Shown here in pieces: positions 53,355 through 61,945 of a stretch of 64,000 bases of DNA; the stretch's first letter is position 1, and every line of letters begins with the position of its first letter. The position numbers were made by a program, and so were the translations under genes. The notes under the pieces are model-generated. The model worked only from the letters and a program-made list of their open reading frames with translations, did not search any database and was not told the DNA's origin. Origin of the DNA: Rhodoblastus sp963703385 (GTDB lineage: Bacteria > Pseudomonadota > Alphaproteobacteria > Rhizobiales > Beijerinckiaceae); NCBI GenBank assembly GCA_963703385.1, contig OY969816.1, positions 3,100,001 through 3,164,000 of the forward strand, in the 5' to 3' direction.

Positions 53355-54260
53355 ATGAGCGACACACCGGCCACGTCCGCCCCCCTCAGCCAAGCCGCCG
53401 CGATCGATCAGGCGCGAATCCTGATGCAGGCGCTGCCCCACATGCTGCATTACGACGACACCGTCGTGGTGGTGAAATATGGCGGCCACGCCATGGGCGA
53501 CGAGGCGACGGCGCGCAATTTCGCCCGCGACATGGTCCTGCTTGAGCAATCCGGCGTCAATCCGGTGGTCGTGCATGGCGGCGGCCCGCAAATCGGGGCC
53601 ATGCTCAACAAGCTCGGCATCAAGTCGGAATTCGCCGACGGCCTGCGGGTGACCGACAAGGCCACGGTCGAAGTGGTCGAAATGGTGCTGGCCGGCTCGA
53701 TCAACAAGCAGATCGTCGGCTTCATCAACAATGCCGGCGGGCGCGCCATCGGCCTGTGCGGCAAGGACGGCAATATGGTGACCGCCCGCAAGGTCGAGCG
53801 CAGCGACAGCGACGGCAAGCCGGCCGTCGATCTCGGCTTCGTCGGCGATCCCTCCAAGGTGGACGCGACCGTGCTGGAGCAGGTGCTGGGCCGCGAACTG
53901 ATCCCCGTGCTCGCGCCGGTGGCGCTCGGCGCCGAGGGCGAGACCTATAATGTCAACGCCGACACTTTTGCCGGCGCCATTGCAGGCGCCTTGGGGGCCA
54001 AGCGCCTGCTGCTGCTGACCGACGTTCCCGGCGTCCTCGACAAGGACAAGAACCTGATCAAGGAGCTGCGGATCAGCGAAATCCCGGCGCTGATCGCCGA
54101 GGGCACGATCACCGGCGGCATGATCCCCAAGGTCGAGACCTGCATCTACGCCATCGAACAGGGCGTCGAGGGCGTCGTGATCCTCGACGGCAAGATCCCC
54201 CACGCCGTGCTGATTGAACTGCTGACCGATCACGGCGCGGGCACGCTGATCACAAGGTGA
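53355..54260 (+). CDS. argB: Acetylglutamate kinase
   Basis: 301 residues from ATG 53355. VVVVKYGGHAMGDEATARNF (phosphate binding), VVVHGGGPQIGAMLNKLGI, RAIGLCGKDGNMVTAR, YNVNADTFAGAIAGALGAKR, LLTDVPGVLDKDKNLI and the TGGMIPKVETCIYAIEQG segment cover all ArgB motifs. Second step of arginine synthesis, usually feedback-inhibited by arginine. Overlaps the HAD gene by GTGA. Confidence 0.96.
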   Translation: MSDTPATSAPLSQAAAIDQARILMQALPHMLHYDDTVVVVKYGGHAMGDEATARNFARDMVLLEQSGVNPVVVHGGGPQIGAMLNKLGIKSEFADGLRVTDKATVEVVEMVLAGSINKQIVGFINNAGGRAIGLCGKDGNMVTARKVERSDSDGKPAVDLGFVGDPSKVDATVLEQVLGRELIPVLAPVALGAEGETYNVNADTFAGAIAGALGAKRLLLLTDVPGVLDKDKNLIKELRISEIPALIAEGTITGGMIPKVETCIYAIEQGVEGVVILDGKIPHAVLIELLTDHGAGTLITR

Positions 54261-54973
54261 CGGACCGCCCCGCTCCCGACAAGCGCGACCTGGCGGATTT
54301 CCGCCGGGTCCATACCTGGGTTTTCGACCTCGACAACACGCTCTATCCGCCGCACAGCGATCTGTGGCCGCGGATCGACGCGCGCATCACCGCTTACATG
54401 ATCGCTTTGCTCGGGCTCGACGGCCAATCGGCCCGCGCGTTACAGAAACATTATTATCGCGTCTATGGCACGACGCTCGCCGGCCTGATCCGCGAATATG
54501 ACGTCGCGCCCGACGAATTCCTCCATTTCGTCCACGACATCGACCGTTCCGCGCTTGATCCCGATCCGGCCCTGGCCAAGGCCATCGAGGCCCTGCCCGG
54601 CCGAAAGCTCATTCTCACCAACGGTTCGCACGGCCATGCGCTCGCCACCGCGAAACAGCTCGGAATCGACCATTTGTTCGAAGGCATGTTCGCCATCGAG
54701 CATGGCGACTATCTGCCCAAGCCGCATCTTGAGACCTATCAGAAATTTTTCGCGCGCCACGCGATTGAACCGTCGCGCGCCGCCATGTTCGAGGACATCG
54801 CCCACAATCTCGCGGTTCCCCACACCGCCGGCATGCTCACCGTGCTGGTGCGCCCGAAGGAAGGCGCCGAAGACCATCGCGAGGCTTGGGAAAGGCACGA
54901 CGACACGCCGCCCCACGTCGATTTTGTGACCGACGATCTGACGGGTTTTCTGGAGGGGCTGGTCCGCGGTTAA
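54257..54973 (+). CDS. HAD-family pyrimidine 5'-nucleotidase
   Basis: 238 residues from GTG 54257, coupled to argB. HAD motifs: I WVFDLDNTLYPPHSDLW (DxD), II KLILTNGSHGHALAT, III Lys in GDYLPKPHLETY, IV MFEDIAHNLAVPH. Matches the SDT1/YjjG-like pyrimidine 5'-nucleotidase subgroup. Its stop overlaps that of the next gene on the opposite strand. Confidence 0.88.
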   Translation: MTDRPAPDKRDLADFRRVHTWVFDLDNTLYPPHSDLWPRIDARITAYMIALLGLDGQSARALQKHYYRVYGTTLAGLIREYDVAPDEFLHFVHDIDRSALDPDPALAKAIEALPGRKLILTNGSHGHALATAKQLGIDHLFEGMFAIEHGDYLPKPHLETYQKFFARHAIEPSRAAMFEDIAHNLAVPHTAGMLTVLVRPKEGAEDHREAWERHDDTPPHVDFVTDDLTGFLEGLVRG

Positions 54974-55410
54974 CGCTCGCCGCTGTCGCGCAGGCGGAAC
55001 AGCCGGGCGCTGTCGATGAATTCATGAACCTCGACCACCGCCTCGCCCTCGACGCGGATGAAGCTCAAGGCATGCAGGACATTCTCGCGGCCGGTCCCGC
55101 GATGGCGCAGCTGTATCTCATAGCGAGCGCAAGCCTGTTCGCCGTCGATCAGCAGTTCATGGAGGCGGAGGGATTTCTGCTGGAACTCGATCGAAAAAGC
55201 CGCGAGATAGGCGAGAATCGACTCCCGGCGGCGGCGAAGGCCGGCATAAGGCCAATGCGCCCGGTCGCCGTTCAAGGTCCACTCGGCCTCGGGCGCGAAC
55301 AAGGGCGCGAGCCATGCGGGATCGCCCCGCCGGTCAAGCAGGGCCTCGACGACCTGCTCGAACCGCAACCGCGTGATCTGGGGAGCCAGGCTTTCGCTCT
55401 TGCCGCTCAC
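54970..55410 (-). CDS. NTF2-like / SnoaL-like protein
   Basis: 146 residues. LRFEQVVEALLDRRGDPAWL then APEAEWTLNGDRAHWPYAGL and ARYEIQLRHRGTGRENVLHA LSFIRVEGEAVVEVHEFID have the cone-shaped NTF2 fold pattern (long helix then curved sheet). Such proteins are small enzymes or ligand binders; none can be assigned. Convergent with the HAD gene (TTAA overlap). Confidence 0.7.
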   Translation of the reverse strand: MSGKSESLAPQITRLRFEQVVEALLDRRGDPAWLAPLFAPEAEWTLNGDRAHWPYAGLRRRRESILAYLAAFSIEFQQKSLRLHELLIDGEQACARYEIQLRHRGTGRENVLHALSFIRVEGEAVVEVHEFIDSARLFRLRDSGER

Positions 55411-55493
55411 TTTTCAACTCCGTCGCTTTCGCAATAGAGCGGCCGAGCGGTTGAAGCAAGTCCGGCGCCCCTCCGGGCGCGCCTTGCGAAAAA

Positions 55494-56513
55494 TCAGTTC
55501 TTGGCTTTGTCGACCAGCTTGTTCTTGCCGATCCACGGCATCATCCCGCGCAAGCGCGCGCCGACTTCCTCGATCTGATGCGCGTCATTGACGCGGCGGA
55601 CGCCCTTGAAGCGGGCGGCGCCGGCCTTGTATTCCTGCATCCATTCCGAGGTGAACTTGCCGGTCTGGATGTCGGTGAGGACGCGCTTCATTTCCGCCTT
55701 GGTTTCGGGCGTGATGATGCGCGGGCCGGTGACATATTCGCCCCATTCCGCCGTGTTGGAGATCGAATAATTCATATTGGCGATGCCGCCCTCATAGATG
55801 AGGTCGACGATCAGCTTCACCTCGTGCAGACATTCGAAATAGGCCATTTCCGGGGCGTAGCCGGCCTCGACCAAGGTTTCGAAACCGGCGCGGATCAGCT
55901 CGACCAGACCGCCGCAGAGCACGGCCTGCTCGCCGAACAGATCGGTCTCGCATTCTTCCTTGAAGGTCGTCTCGATGATGCCGGAGCGGCCGCCGCCGAT
56001 CGCCGAGGCATAGGACAGGCCGATGTCATGGGCGTTGCCCGAGGCGTCCTGATGAATGGCGATCAGGCAGGGAACGCCGCCGCCTTTTAAATATTCGCCG
56101 CGCACCGTATGGCCGGGGCCCTTGGGGGCGACCATCAGCACGTCAATGTCCTTGCGCGGCTCGATCAAGGCGAAATGGACATTGAGGCCATGCGCGAACA
56201 AAAGCGCCGCGCCGGGACGGATATTGTCGGCTATGTCGGTCTTGTAGATCTCGGCCTGCAGTTCGTCTGGCGTCAGCATCATCAGGACGTCGGCCCATTT
56301 GGCCGCTTCGGCGACGGAGAGAACCTTGACGCCTTCGGCCGCGGCCTTCTTGGCGGTGGCCGAACCAGGCCGCAGGGCGACCGCGATTTCCTTCACGCCG
56401 GAATCGCGCAGGTTCAGGACATGGGCGTGGCCCTGCGAGCCATAGCCGACCACGGCGACCTTCTTGCCCTTGATCAGGTTGATGTCGGCATCGCTATCGT
56501 AATAAACGCGCAT
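55494..56513 (-). CDS. ilvC: Ketol-acid reductoisomerase
   Basis: 339 residues, class I. VAVVGYGSQGHAHVLNLRDS (NADPH Rossmann motif), DVLMVAPKGPGHTVRGEY (His-Lys catalytic), DLFGEQAVLCGGLVELIRAG (metal-binding Asp/Glu), FECLHEVKLIVDLIYEGG. Second common step of valine, isoleucine and leucine synthesis. Starts MRVYYDSDADINLIKGKKVA. Confidence 0.97.
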   Translation of the reverse strand: MRVYYDSDADINLIKGKKVAVVGYGSQGHAHVLNLRDSGVKEIAVALRPGSATAKKAAAEGVKVLSVAEAAKWADVLMMLTPDELQAEIYKTDIADNIRPGAALLFAHGLNVHFALIEPRKDIDVLMVAPKGPGHTVRGEYLKGGGVPCLIAIHQDASGNAHDIGLSYASAIGGGRSGIIETTFKEECETDLFGEQAVLCGGLVELIRAGFETLVEAGYAPEMAYFECLHEVKLIVDLIYEGGIANMNYSISNTAEWGEYVTGPRIITPETKAEMKRVLTDIQTGKFTSEWMQEYKAGAARFKGVRRVNDAHQIEEVGARLRGMMPWIGKNKLVDKAKN

Positions 56514-56636
56514 CGTGCTGCTTTCCGGTTTTTGGGCGCAGTCTCGCCGCCCGGGGAATTCGGATGACGCCTCATAAGGCCGGAAAATGGTCTCGTCAAA
56601 GGAAAGTGGACCGAAGGCCGCAAACCCTCCGCCCGG

Positions 56637-57881
56637 TCACGAGAACAAGCCCGCAAGGCCCGCATAGACGCCGAAACCGGCCGAGAGGGCTATGATCGCG
56701 GCGCACAGCGCGGCATAGGCGCCGCGCAGACGATAGGGCGCCGGAAGGCGGCGCGCGAGAAGGTAGAGAAAACCGAGAACCGTCGGCAGCAGCATGGCGT
56801 TCATGACCTGAACGCCGACGCTCAACGAAACCAGATTGGCGCCCGAGGCCACGGTCGCGGCGCAGCCGATGAGAACGATCGTATAGGCGCCGTAGAACCA
56901 GGGCGCCTCGCGGGGGGAATGGTCGAGGCTGCAATTCACCTTGAGCGTTTCGCCCAGGGTGCGCGCCGCCGTGACGGTCACGACGATCGCCGCCACCAGG
57001 GCCGCGCCGGAAAGGCCGAGGCCGAACAGAAGCTTGCCCGCGAACCCGCCGAGGAAGGGGGTGATCGCCTCGGCGATCTGCTGCACCGTGTCGAGATTGC
57101 CGCTCTTGCCCGCCGCCCCCAGCGTGGCGGCGGTGGCGACCAGAATGGCCGCCATGATGACCTGGGTGAGAATGGAGCCGAGGAAAGTGTCGAGCCTCGC
57201 CGCGCCCAGATTGTCCGCGGTCAGCCGCTTCTCGACCACCGCGCTTTGCTGGAAAAACACCATCCAGGGCATGATGACCGCGCCGATATTTGCCGCGATC
57301 AGATAGAGATATTTGGGATCGCGGACGGGAATATCGATCGCCTGCGCCGCGACCGCGGCGGGGTCGGGGCGCGCCAGGATCGCCACGACGATAAACACCA
57401 GTTCGAAGGCGCCGACCGCGATGGCGATGCGCTCGACCGTCAGGTAGGAATGGGTATAGGCCATCAGCAGCAAGGTCGAGGCGACCAGGAACATGGTGAG
57501 CGGCGCGGACAGGCCCATCAGCGCGCCGACCCCGGCAAGCCCGGCCAGTTCCGAGAGCAGCGCGCCGGCGCAGCTGACCAGCAGGGTCATGACCGAAAAC
57601 CAGGCCCAGAAACGTCCGAAATGTTTTTCGATCAGCTGGGCGTGGCCGTGGCCGGTGACCAGACCGAGCCGAACGGTCAGCTCCTGAACGATATAAAGGA
57701 CGGGAATGAGCGCCAGTTGCAGCCAGAGCAGGCGATAGCCCCAGGCGGCGCCGCTTTGCGCCGCGGTGATGACGCTGCCCGCGTCGGTGTCGGCGAGCAT
57801 GACCACGAGGCCCGGCCCCGCAACCGCGAGGAAATTGCGCAGCCTTGCGCCGCGCGGCGTCGCTACGCTCAAATCGGTCAT
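56637..57881 (-). CDS. NRAMP-related divalent metal transporter
   Basis: 414 residues, 11 or more membrane spans. The TM1 element is MLADTDAGSVITAAQSGAAW and the TM6 element is ANIGAVIMPWMVFFQQSAVV. Canonical NRAMP has DPGN in TM1 and MPHN in TM6; here these are DTDAGS and MPWM, so the metal site differs and the substrate (Mn, Mg or another) is uncertain. Located 123 bases upstream of ilvC on the same strand, with no evident connection. Confidence 0.8.
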   Translation of the reverse strand: MTDLSVATPRGARLRNFLAVAGPGLVVMLADTDAGSVITAAQSGAAWGYRLLWLQLALIPVLYIVQELTVRLGLVTGHGHAQLIEKHFGRFWAWFSVMTLLVSCAGALLSELAGLAGVGALMGLSAPLTMFLVASTLLLMAYTHSYLTVERIAIAVGAFELVFIVVAILARPDPAAVAAQAIDIPVRDPKYLYLIAANIGAVIMPWMVFFQQSAVVEKRLTADNLGAARLDTFLGSILTQVIMAAILVATAATLGAAGKSGNLDTVQQIAEAITPFLGGFAGKLLFGLGLSGAALVAAIVVTVTAARTLGETLKVNCSLDHSPREAPWFYGAYTIVLIGCAATVASGANLVSLSVGVQVMNAMLLPTVLGFLYLLARRLPAPYRLRGAYAALCAAIIALSAGFGVYAGLAGLFS

Positions 57882-57970
57882 ATTCCGGCGTCTTCGAAAA
57901 AGGTCATGCGGACTCTCTTGGCGCCGCCGGCGGCGCCTGGCAATCTCGAGGGGCGCAGTTTAGACGCGTT

Positions 57971-58180
57971 TTAATGTTCCGAAACCTCCCAGGCCGTCTC
58001 GCTCGCTTGCGATGACAAGGTTTCGTCGTCGATCGTCTCTCCGGCGATGACATAGGCGCCGTTTATCCAGCGATGGAGATCGACATCGGCGCAGCGTTTC
58101 GAGCAGAACGGCTTATGGCCCGCCGCCGCCGGCTTGCCGCAGATCGAGCAGGGCGGCGCCTGTTTCGCCTCTTGCGCCAT
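57971..58180 (-). CDS. yacG: DNA gyrase inhibitor YacG
   Basis: 69 residues with the zinc knuckle CSICGKPAAAGHKPFCSKRC (four Cys) then ADVDLHRWINGAYVIAGE. YacG binds GyrB and blocks DNA binding in E. coli. It overlaps the maf stop by one base, forming an infA-maf-yacG run. Confidence 0.93.
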   Translation of the reverse strand: MAQEAKQAPPCSICGKPAAAGHKPFCSKRCADVDLHRWINGAYVIAGETIDDETLSSQASETAWEVSEH

Positions 58181-58827
58181 CAGGCTTGCGCCCCGGGCGC
58201 GGCCCAGAATTCATGGGCGCGATAGCCGAGCCCATCGAGCAGGGTCATGGTTTCATGGAGCGGCAGGCCGACCACGGCGCTGTAGGAGCCGACGAGCTTG
58301 ACCACGAAGCCGCCGGCGATTCCCTGGACGGCGTAGCCGCCCGCCTTGCCATGCCATTCGCGCGAGGCGAGAAACGCGGCGATTTCACGGTTTGACAGAC
58401 GCTTGAAACGAAGTCGCGCCTCGACCAGGCGCGAGCGCTCACGGCCCCAGGGGTCGATCACCGTGACGCCGGTATAGACGCGATGGGCGCGGCCCGACAG
58501 CAGCCGCAAGCAATAATCGGCCTCATCCGAGGTTTCGCATTTCGGCAGGATGCGCCGGCCGACACAAACCACGGTGTCTGCGCCAATGACGAAGGCGCCC
58601 CGCAATTCCGGGCGCATGTTCGCTGTCTTGGCCCCAATGCGGGCTTTTTCGAGGGCGAGCCGCGCGGCGAGCTTGCGCGGTGATTCGTTGCGGCCGGGCG
58701 ATTCGTCGAGATCGGCGGGAAGGAGCGCGTCGGGCTCGATGCCGATCTGCTGGAGCAGCGCCAGACGGCGCGGCGAGCCGGAGGCAAGCGCAAGGCGCGC
58801 GGCGCTGGGTTTCGGCTCTGCGGTCAC
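58180..58827 (-). CDS. maf: Maf-family nucleotide pyrophosphatase
   Basis: 215 residues. LALASGSPRRLALLQQIGIE (phosphate loop), LAARLALEKAR, VIGADTVVCVGRRILPKCET (catalytic Asp), GGYAVQGIAGGFVVKLVGSY and SAVVGLPLHE. It hydrolyses noncanonical dNTPs (dTTP, UTP and modified nucleotides). Follows infA closely. Confidence 0.94.
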   Translation of the reverse strand: MTAEPKPSAARLALASGSPRRLALLQQIGIEPDALLPADLDESPGRNESPRKLAARLALEKARIGAKTANMRPELRGAFVIGADTVVCVGRRILPKCETSDEADYCLRLLSGRAHRVYTGVTVIDPWGRERSRLVEARLRFKRLSNREIAAFLASREWHGKAGGYAVQGIAGGFVVKLVGSYSAVVGLPLHETMTLLDGLGYRAHEFWAAPGAQA

Positions 58828-58852
58828 GGGCGGTCCGGCGTAGGCGTTGCGG

Positions 58853-59071
58853 TCACTTGAAGCGGTATGTGATCCGCCCCTTGGTCAGGTCATAGGGCGT
58901 CATTTCCACCAGCACGCGGTCTCCGGTGAGAACGCGAATGCGGTTCTTGCGCATCTTTCCCGCCGTGTGGGCGATGATTTCATGGTCGTTTTCGAGGGTC
59001 ACCCGAAAAGTTGCGTTGGGCAGCAATTCGCTGACGACGCCGGGAAACTCCAACAATTCTTCTTTCGACAT
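58853..59071 (-). CDS. infA: Translation initiation factor IF-1
   Basis: 72 residues, full length: MSKEELLEFPGVVSELLPNA, FRVTLENDHEIIAHTAGKMR, KNRIRVLTGDRVLVEMTPYD, LTKGRITYRFK. An OB-fold protein that occupies the ribosomal A site with IF-3. Promoter probably in the 59072-59150 stretch. Confidence 0.97.
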   Translation of the reverse strand: MSKEELLEFPGVVSELLPNATFRVTLENDHEIIAHTAGKMRKNRIRVLTGDRVLVEMTPYDLTKGRITYRFK

Positions 59072-59355
59072 CTGAATCCTTGCAGTGCTCGCGGCTCCGC
59101 GCCGGACCGCGACATTTCGAGCAGATCGCGGCCTGGGTCGGAAGTCGCCTTGCCATTGCGGTCTGATTCGATCAAATTGGCGAAACAGCCACCCGGTCGC
59201 GTCCGCGATGGCGCGACGAACAATATCCGCGCTTTAGATGGTTCGTCGGCAAGACCGGCGAAACTGGGCGCGCTATAACAAATAACGGCGCGTCTGCCAA
59301 TGGCGTGACGGGGGCGACGCACGAGACTTTTCGACGACAGATGAAGGTTTTCGGG

Positions 59356-59742
59356 ATGACTGATTTTTGCGAACTCCAATTTCGGCTCTGGCGGAGCTGG
59401 TTGGAGTTCATCGAGGTCTATTTCGCGACGGTGGCGACGATTTCGGCTCGTCTCCCGATCATCGCGCAGGCCACGACGGGCTTCGGCGATCACGATGCGC
59501 GCCACGAGGCCCGGACGATGGTGACCGAGAAATGGCGCGCGGCCGCCGCAGGCGCCGAGGCCGGCGCGCTCGAGACGGCCAAGGCGGCGCTGAAGGTCAT
59601 GACCGGCCAGACGCACCCAGTCGCCGTCGCCGGCCATATGATGGACGTCGCCGACGCGGCGACCCGGCCGGCGCGCCGGAAAGTCCGCGCCAACGCCCGC
59701 CGCCTGACCCAGCCACGGCGCGGGAACGACGGGCAAGGCTGA
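59356..59742 (+). CDS. Phasin-like small protein
   Basis: 128 residues from ATG 59356 (ATG 59341 also fits). Helical throughout: MTDFCELQFRLWRSWLEFIE, then MVTEKWRAAAAGAEAGALET AKAALKVMTG and a basic tail ARRKVRANARRLTQPRRG. Resembles phasin-type granule-associated proteins by pattern only. Stands between infA (opposite strand) and tRNA-Arg. Confidence 0.45.
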   Translation: MTDFCELQFRLWRSWLEFIEVYFATVATISARLPIIAQATTGFGDHDARHEARTMVTEKWRAAAAGAEAGALETAKAALKVMTGQTHPVAVAGHMMDVADAATRPARRKVRANARRLTQPRRGNDGQG

Positions 59743-59846
59743 AATCGCGCCGCCGCCGTCTGCCGTCGATCTTGCCTATTGCCAAGCCCGCCGAGAGCGG
59801 CTAAACAGCGCGCCACTGCCGCCGGGCGTCAAGCCCGAAGCACGAA

Positions 59847-59923
59847 GCGCCCGTAGCTCAGCTGGATAGAGCACCAGACTACGAATTTGGGGGTCAGAGG
59901 TTCGAATCCTTTCGGGCGCGCCA
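59847..59923 (+). tRNA. tRNA-Arg (anticodon ACG)
   Basis: GCGCCCG pairs with CGGGCGC; D arm GCTCAGCTGGATAGAGC; anticodon stem-loop CCAGA-CTACGAA-TTTGG giving ACG; T arm AGAGGTTCGAATCCTTT; discriminator G and encoded CCA. Its 3' end is the integration site of the neighbouring island. Confidence 0.95.
59894..59923. other. Probable attachment site (att) within tRNA-Arg
   Basis: These 30 bases are at once the tRNA 3' end (part of T arm, acceptor, CCA) and the final codons and stop of the recombinase gene (tail WRARKDSNL, TGA at 59896-59894). A second copy would be expected at the island's other end, outside the window. Confidence 0.6.
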
Positions 59924-61552
59924 TTTCAGTACAGAACTCTGAACTCCAAATGCGACTGATTTTCCGCAGGAAGCGGCGACCAGGGTGCGCAAGAGTTCGG
60001 CCTTCGTTCCCATGATGCGGACTTCCTTGTCCGCGACCTCGACGCGCTGGGCCAGCGCGCGCAGGTGGTCGCGGCGGTAGCCGCCGTTTTCGAGCCGCAT
60101 ACGCTGGCGGGCCACACGGGCGAAGGTCTTGACCATGTCGGGGCTGACAGCCTGATTGCCGGCGTTGTCGAGGGCGGCCTGGGCGCGTTCGGCGTCGGCG
60201 CTGGCCTGTTCCCGAATCGCCTTGAGGCCGGCGATGCGCTCTTTCAGACCGGGGGCGTCGAGATCGGCGACGCCGGATTCGATGGCGTCGAAGAGGCGGT
60301 TGAGCCGCTGATCGGTCTCGGTGATGCGCTTGTGAAGCTCGGCGAGGTGCTCGCGGCGGCGCTCGGTGCGCTCCTGGCGGCGGTCGAGCACGCTGGCGAG
60401 GATGGTTTCCAGCCGCTCGGGCTGAAGCAGGCGGTCTTCCAGATGCTTCGTAACCAGTTGATCGAGCCGGTCCATCGGGATCGAGCGGCCTTCGCAGCCG
60501 GTCCTGCCCTGCCGGGCCTTGGTCGAGCAGGTATAGTAGCGATATGTGCCGCCCGCGCCGCCCTTGCCGGTCCTGAGCGTCATCGCGCCTCCGCATTTGG
60601 CGCAGAAGCAGATGCCGGTAAGGAGGGTGGGGCCGCTGGTGACGCGCGCCGGCGTCATTCTGGGATCGCGGGATTTTAGGCGAGCGTGCACCGCGTCGAA
60701 GGTTTCGCGGTCGATGAGCGGCGGACAGGCCATGATCGCGATCTCGCCCTCGGGCTTCCGCTCCCGGTCCTTGTGCGAGCGGGTGTTGAACCTGTGCTCG
60801 CCGATATAGGTCGTGCGGGTCAGGATGGCGTGGACTTGCGCGAGGCCCCATCGCCCGCCGTCACGGGTGAAGATGCGGCGCTCGTTAAGGTAACAGGCGA
60901 TGGCCTTCACGCCCATCGGTCCCTTCACGCCGTCGCCTTCGAGGAACAGGCGATAGATCAGCCGCACGGTGTCGGCGTGCAGCGGATCGATCTCCAGCTT
61001 CTTCTTGGTCTTCGATCCGCGCTGCTCGGCGGCGACGATGCGATAGCCGATCGGCGCCAGCGCGCCGTTCCAGAAGCCCTGACGGGCGTTCTCGTTCATC
61101 GCCCGCAGGACGTGCTTGGCGTTCTCCTTAGACTGGTATTCGTCGAACAGCGCCATGATCTGCCGCATCATGACGTGCATGGGGTCGTCGCCCATCTCCT
61201 GCGTGATGGAGATGAGCTTCACCCCGTTCTTGGCGAGCTTCCTGACGTAGAACTCCATCTCGAAGTGGTCGCGGAAGAAGCGCGAGAAGCTGTGAACCAC
61301 GACAATATCGAACGGCGCGGGCTTGCTGGTCCCCGCCTCGATCATGCGCTGGAACTCCGGCCGGCGGTCGTTCGTGGCGGAAGCCCCAGCCTCCACAAAG
61401 GTATCGACAAGCTGATAACCGCGCGAGGCGCACCAGGTCTCGCCCTGCTTGCGCTGGTCAGGGATCGAGACATCATGCTCGGCCTGCCGCGCGGTCGAGA
61501 CGCGCAAGTAAAGGACGGCGCGCACCCCTTTTGAAGTCTGGGGCACGGTCAT
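59894..61552 (-). CDS. Large serine recombinase (integrase)
   Basis: 552 residues. N-terminal resolvase domain: VRAVLYLRVSTARQAEHDVS (catalytic Ser in RVS), VVVHSFSRFFRDHFEMEFYV. Middle recombinase domain: ENARQGFWNGALAPIGYRIV, then zinc ribbon CFCAKCGGAMTLRTGKGGAG with YYTCSTKARQGRTGC. C-terminal coiled coil: DRRQERTERRREHLAELHKR. The final nine residues are read from tRNA-Arg. Starts at ATG 61552, 21 bases after the small upstream gene, and is probably co-transcribed with it. Confidence 0.95.
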   Translation of the reverse strand: MTVPQTSKGVRAVLYLRVSTARQAEHDVSIPDQRKQGETWCASRGYQLVDTFVEAGASATNDRRPEFQRMIEAGTSKPAPFDIVVVHSFSRFFRDHFEMEFYVRKLAKNGVKLISITQEMGDDPMHVMMRQIMALFDEYQSKENAKHVLRAMNENARQGFWNGALAPIGYRIVAAEQRGSKTKKKLEIDPLHADTVRLIYRLFLEGDGVKGPMGVKAIACYLNERRIFTRDGGRWGLAQVHAILTRTTYIGEHRFNTRSHKDRERKPEGEIAIMACPPLIDRETFDAVHARLKSRDPRMTPARVTSGPTLLTGICFCAKCGGAMTLRTGKGGAGGTYRYYTCSTKARQGRTGCEGRSIPMDRLDQLVTKHLEDRLLQPERLETILASVLDRRQERTERRREHLAELHKRITETDQRLNRLFDAIESGVADLDAPGLKERIAGLKAIREQASADAERAQAALDNAGNQAVSPDMVKTFARVARQRMRLENGGYRRDHLRALAQRVEVADKEVRIMGTKAELLRTLVAASCGKSVAFGVQSSVLKWRARKDSNL

Positions 61553-61573
61553 GGCGTATGCCTCCTTCTCAAA

Positions 61574-61798
61574 TCATCGGCACGGCCCGAACAGCTCGTC
61601 GAAGAGGTCGCCGAACCACGCTTCGAACACGTCCACCTCGGCCTCCGTGACGGGGATATGTTCGGGCCAGTCATCGGTAACGGTCCAGGTCGAGATGTTA
61701 TATTTCGACGGCCGGCCCGTAAACGGCCACGGCTGGCCGAGCAACGCTTCAAGCTGCTCGGATGCGGTCGGCGGGCGTTCCTTGCGAGGTCTGGACAT
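61574..61798 (-). CDS. Small protein upstream of serine recombinase
   Basis: 74 residues, MSRPRKERPPTASEQLEALL followed by an acidic C-terminal helix (EAEVDVFEAWFGDLFDELFG). Unrecognised. Gap of 21 bases to the recombinase and same strand suggest a shared transcript; a recombination directionality factor or regulator is possible, but there is no clear helix-turn-helix. Confidence 0.5.
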   Translation of the reverse strand: MSRPRKERPPTASEQLEALLGQPWPFTGRPSKYNISTWTVTDDWPEHIPVTEAEVDVFEAWFGDLFDELFGPCR

Positions 61799-61945
61799 TG
61801 CGCCAGAATCGCCGAACGAGACCCCGGAAAGAATAGCCTTTTTCTACTCTGGAAACCTCCGCGCGCCAGAGCGTAAAAATACTTGCGGGAGCGTGGCGCG
61901 GCAAGCCTGTGGCGGGGCGGCATGTGCTCCACGGACGTAACTGTC

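Noticed and set aside
59829..60851. Minus-strand frame reading through tRNA-Arg and the recombinase
   Set aside because: Out-of-frame shadow of the serine recombinase; the end MARPKGFEPLTPKF is the usual spurious translation of tRNA DNA.
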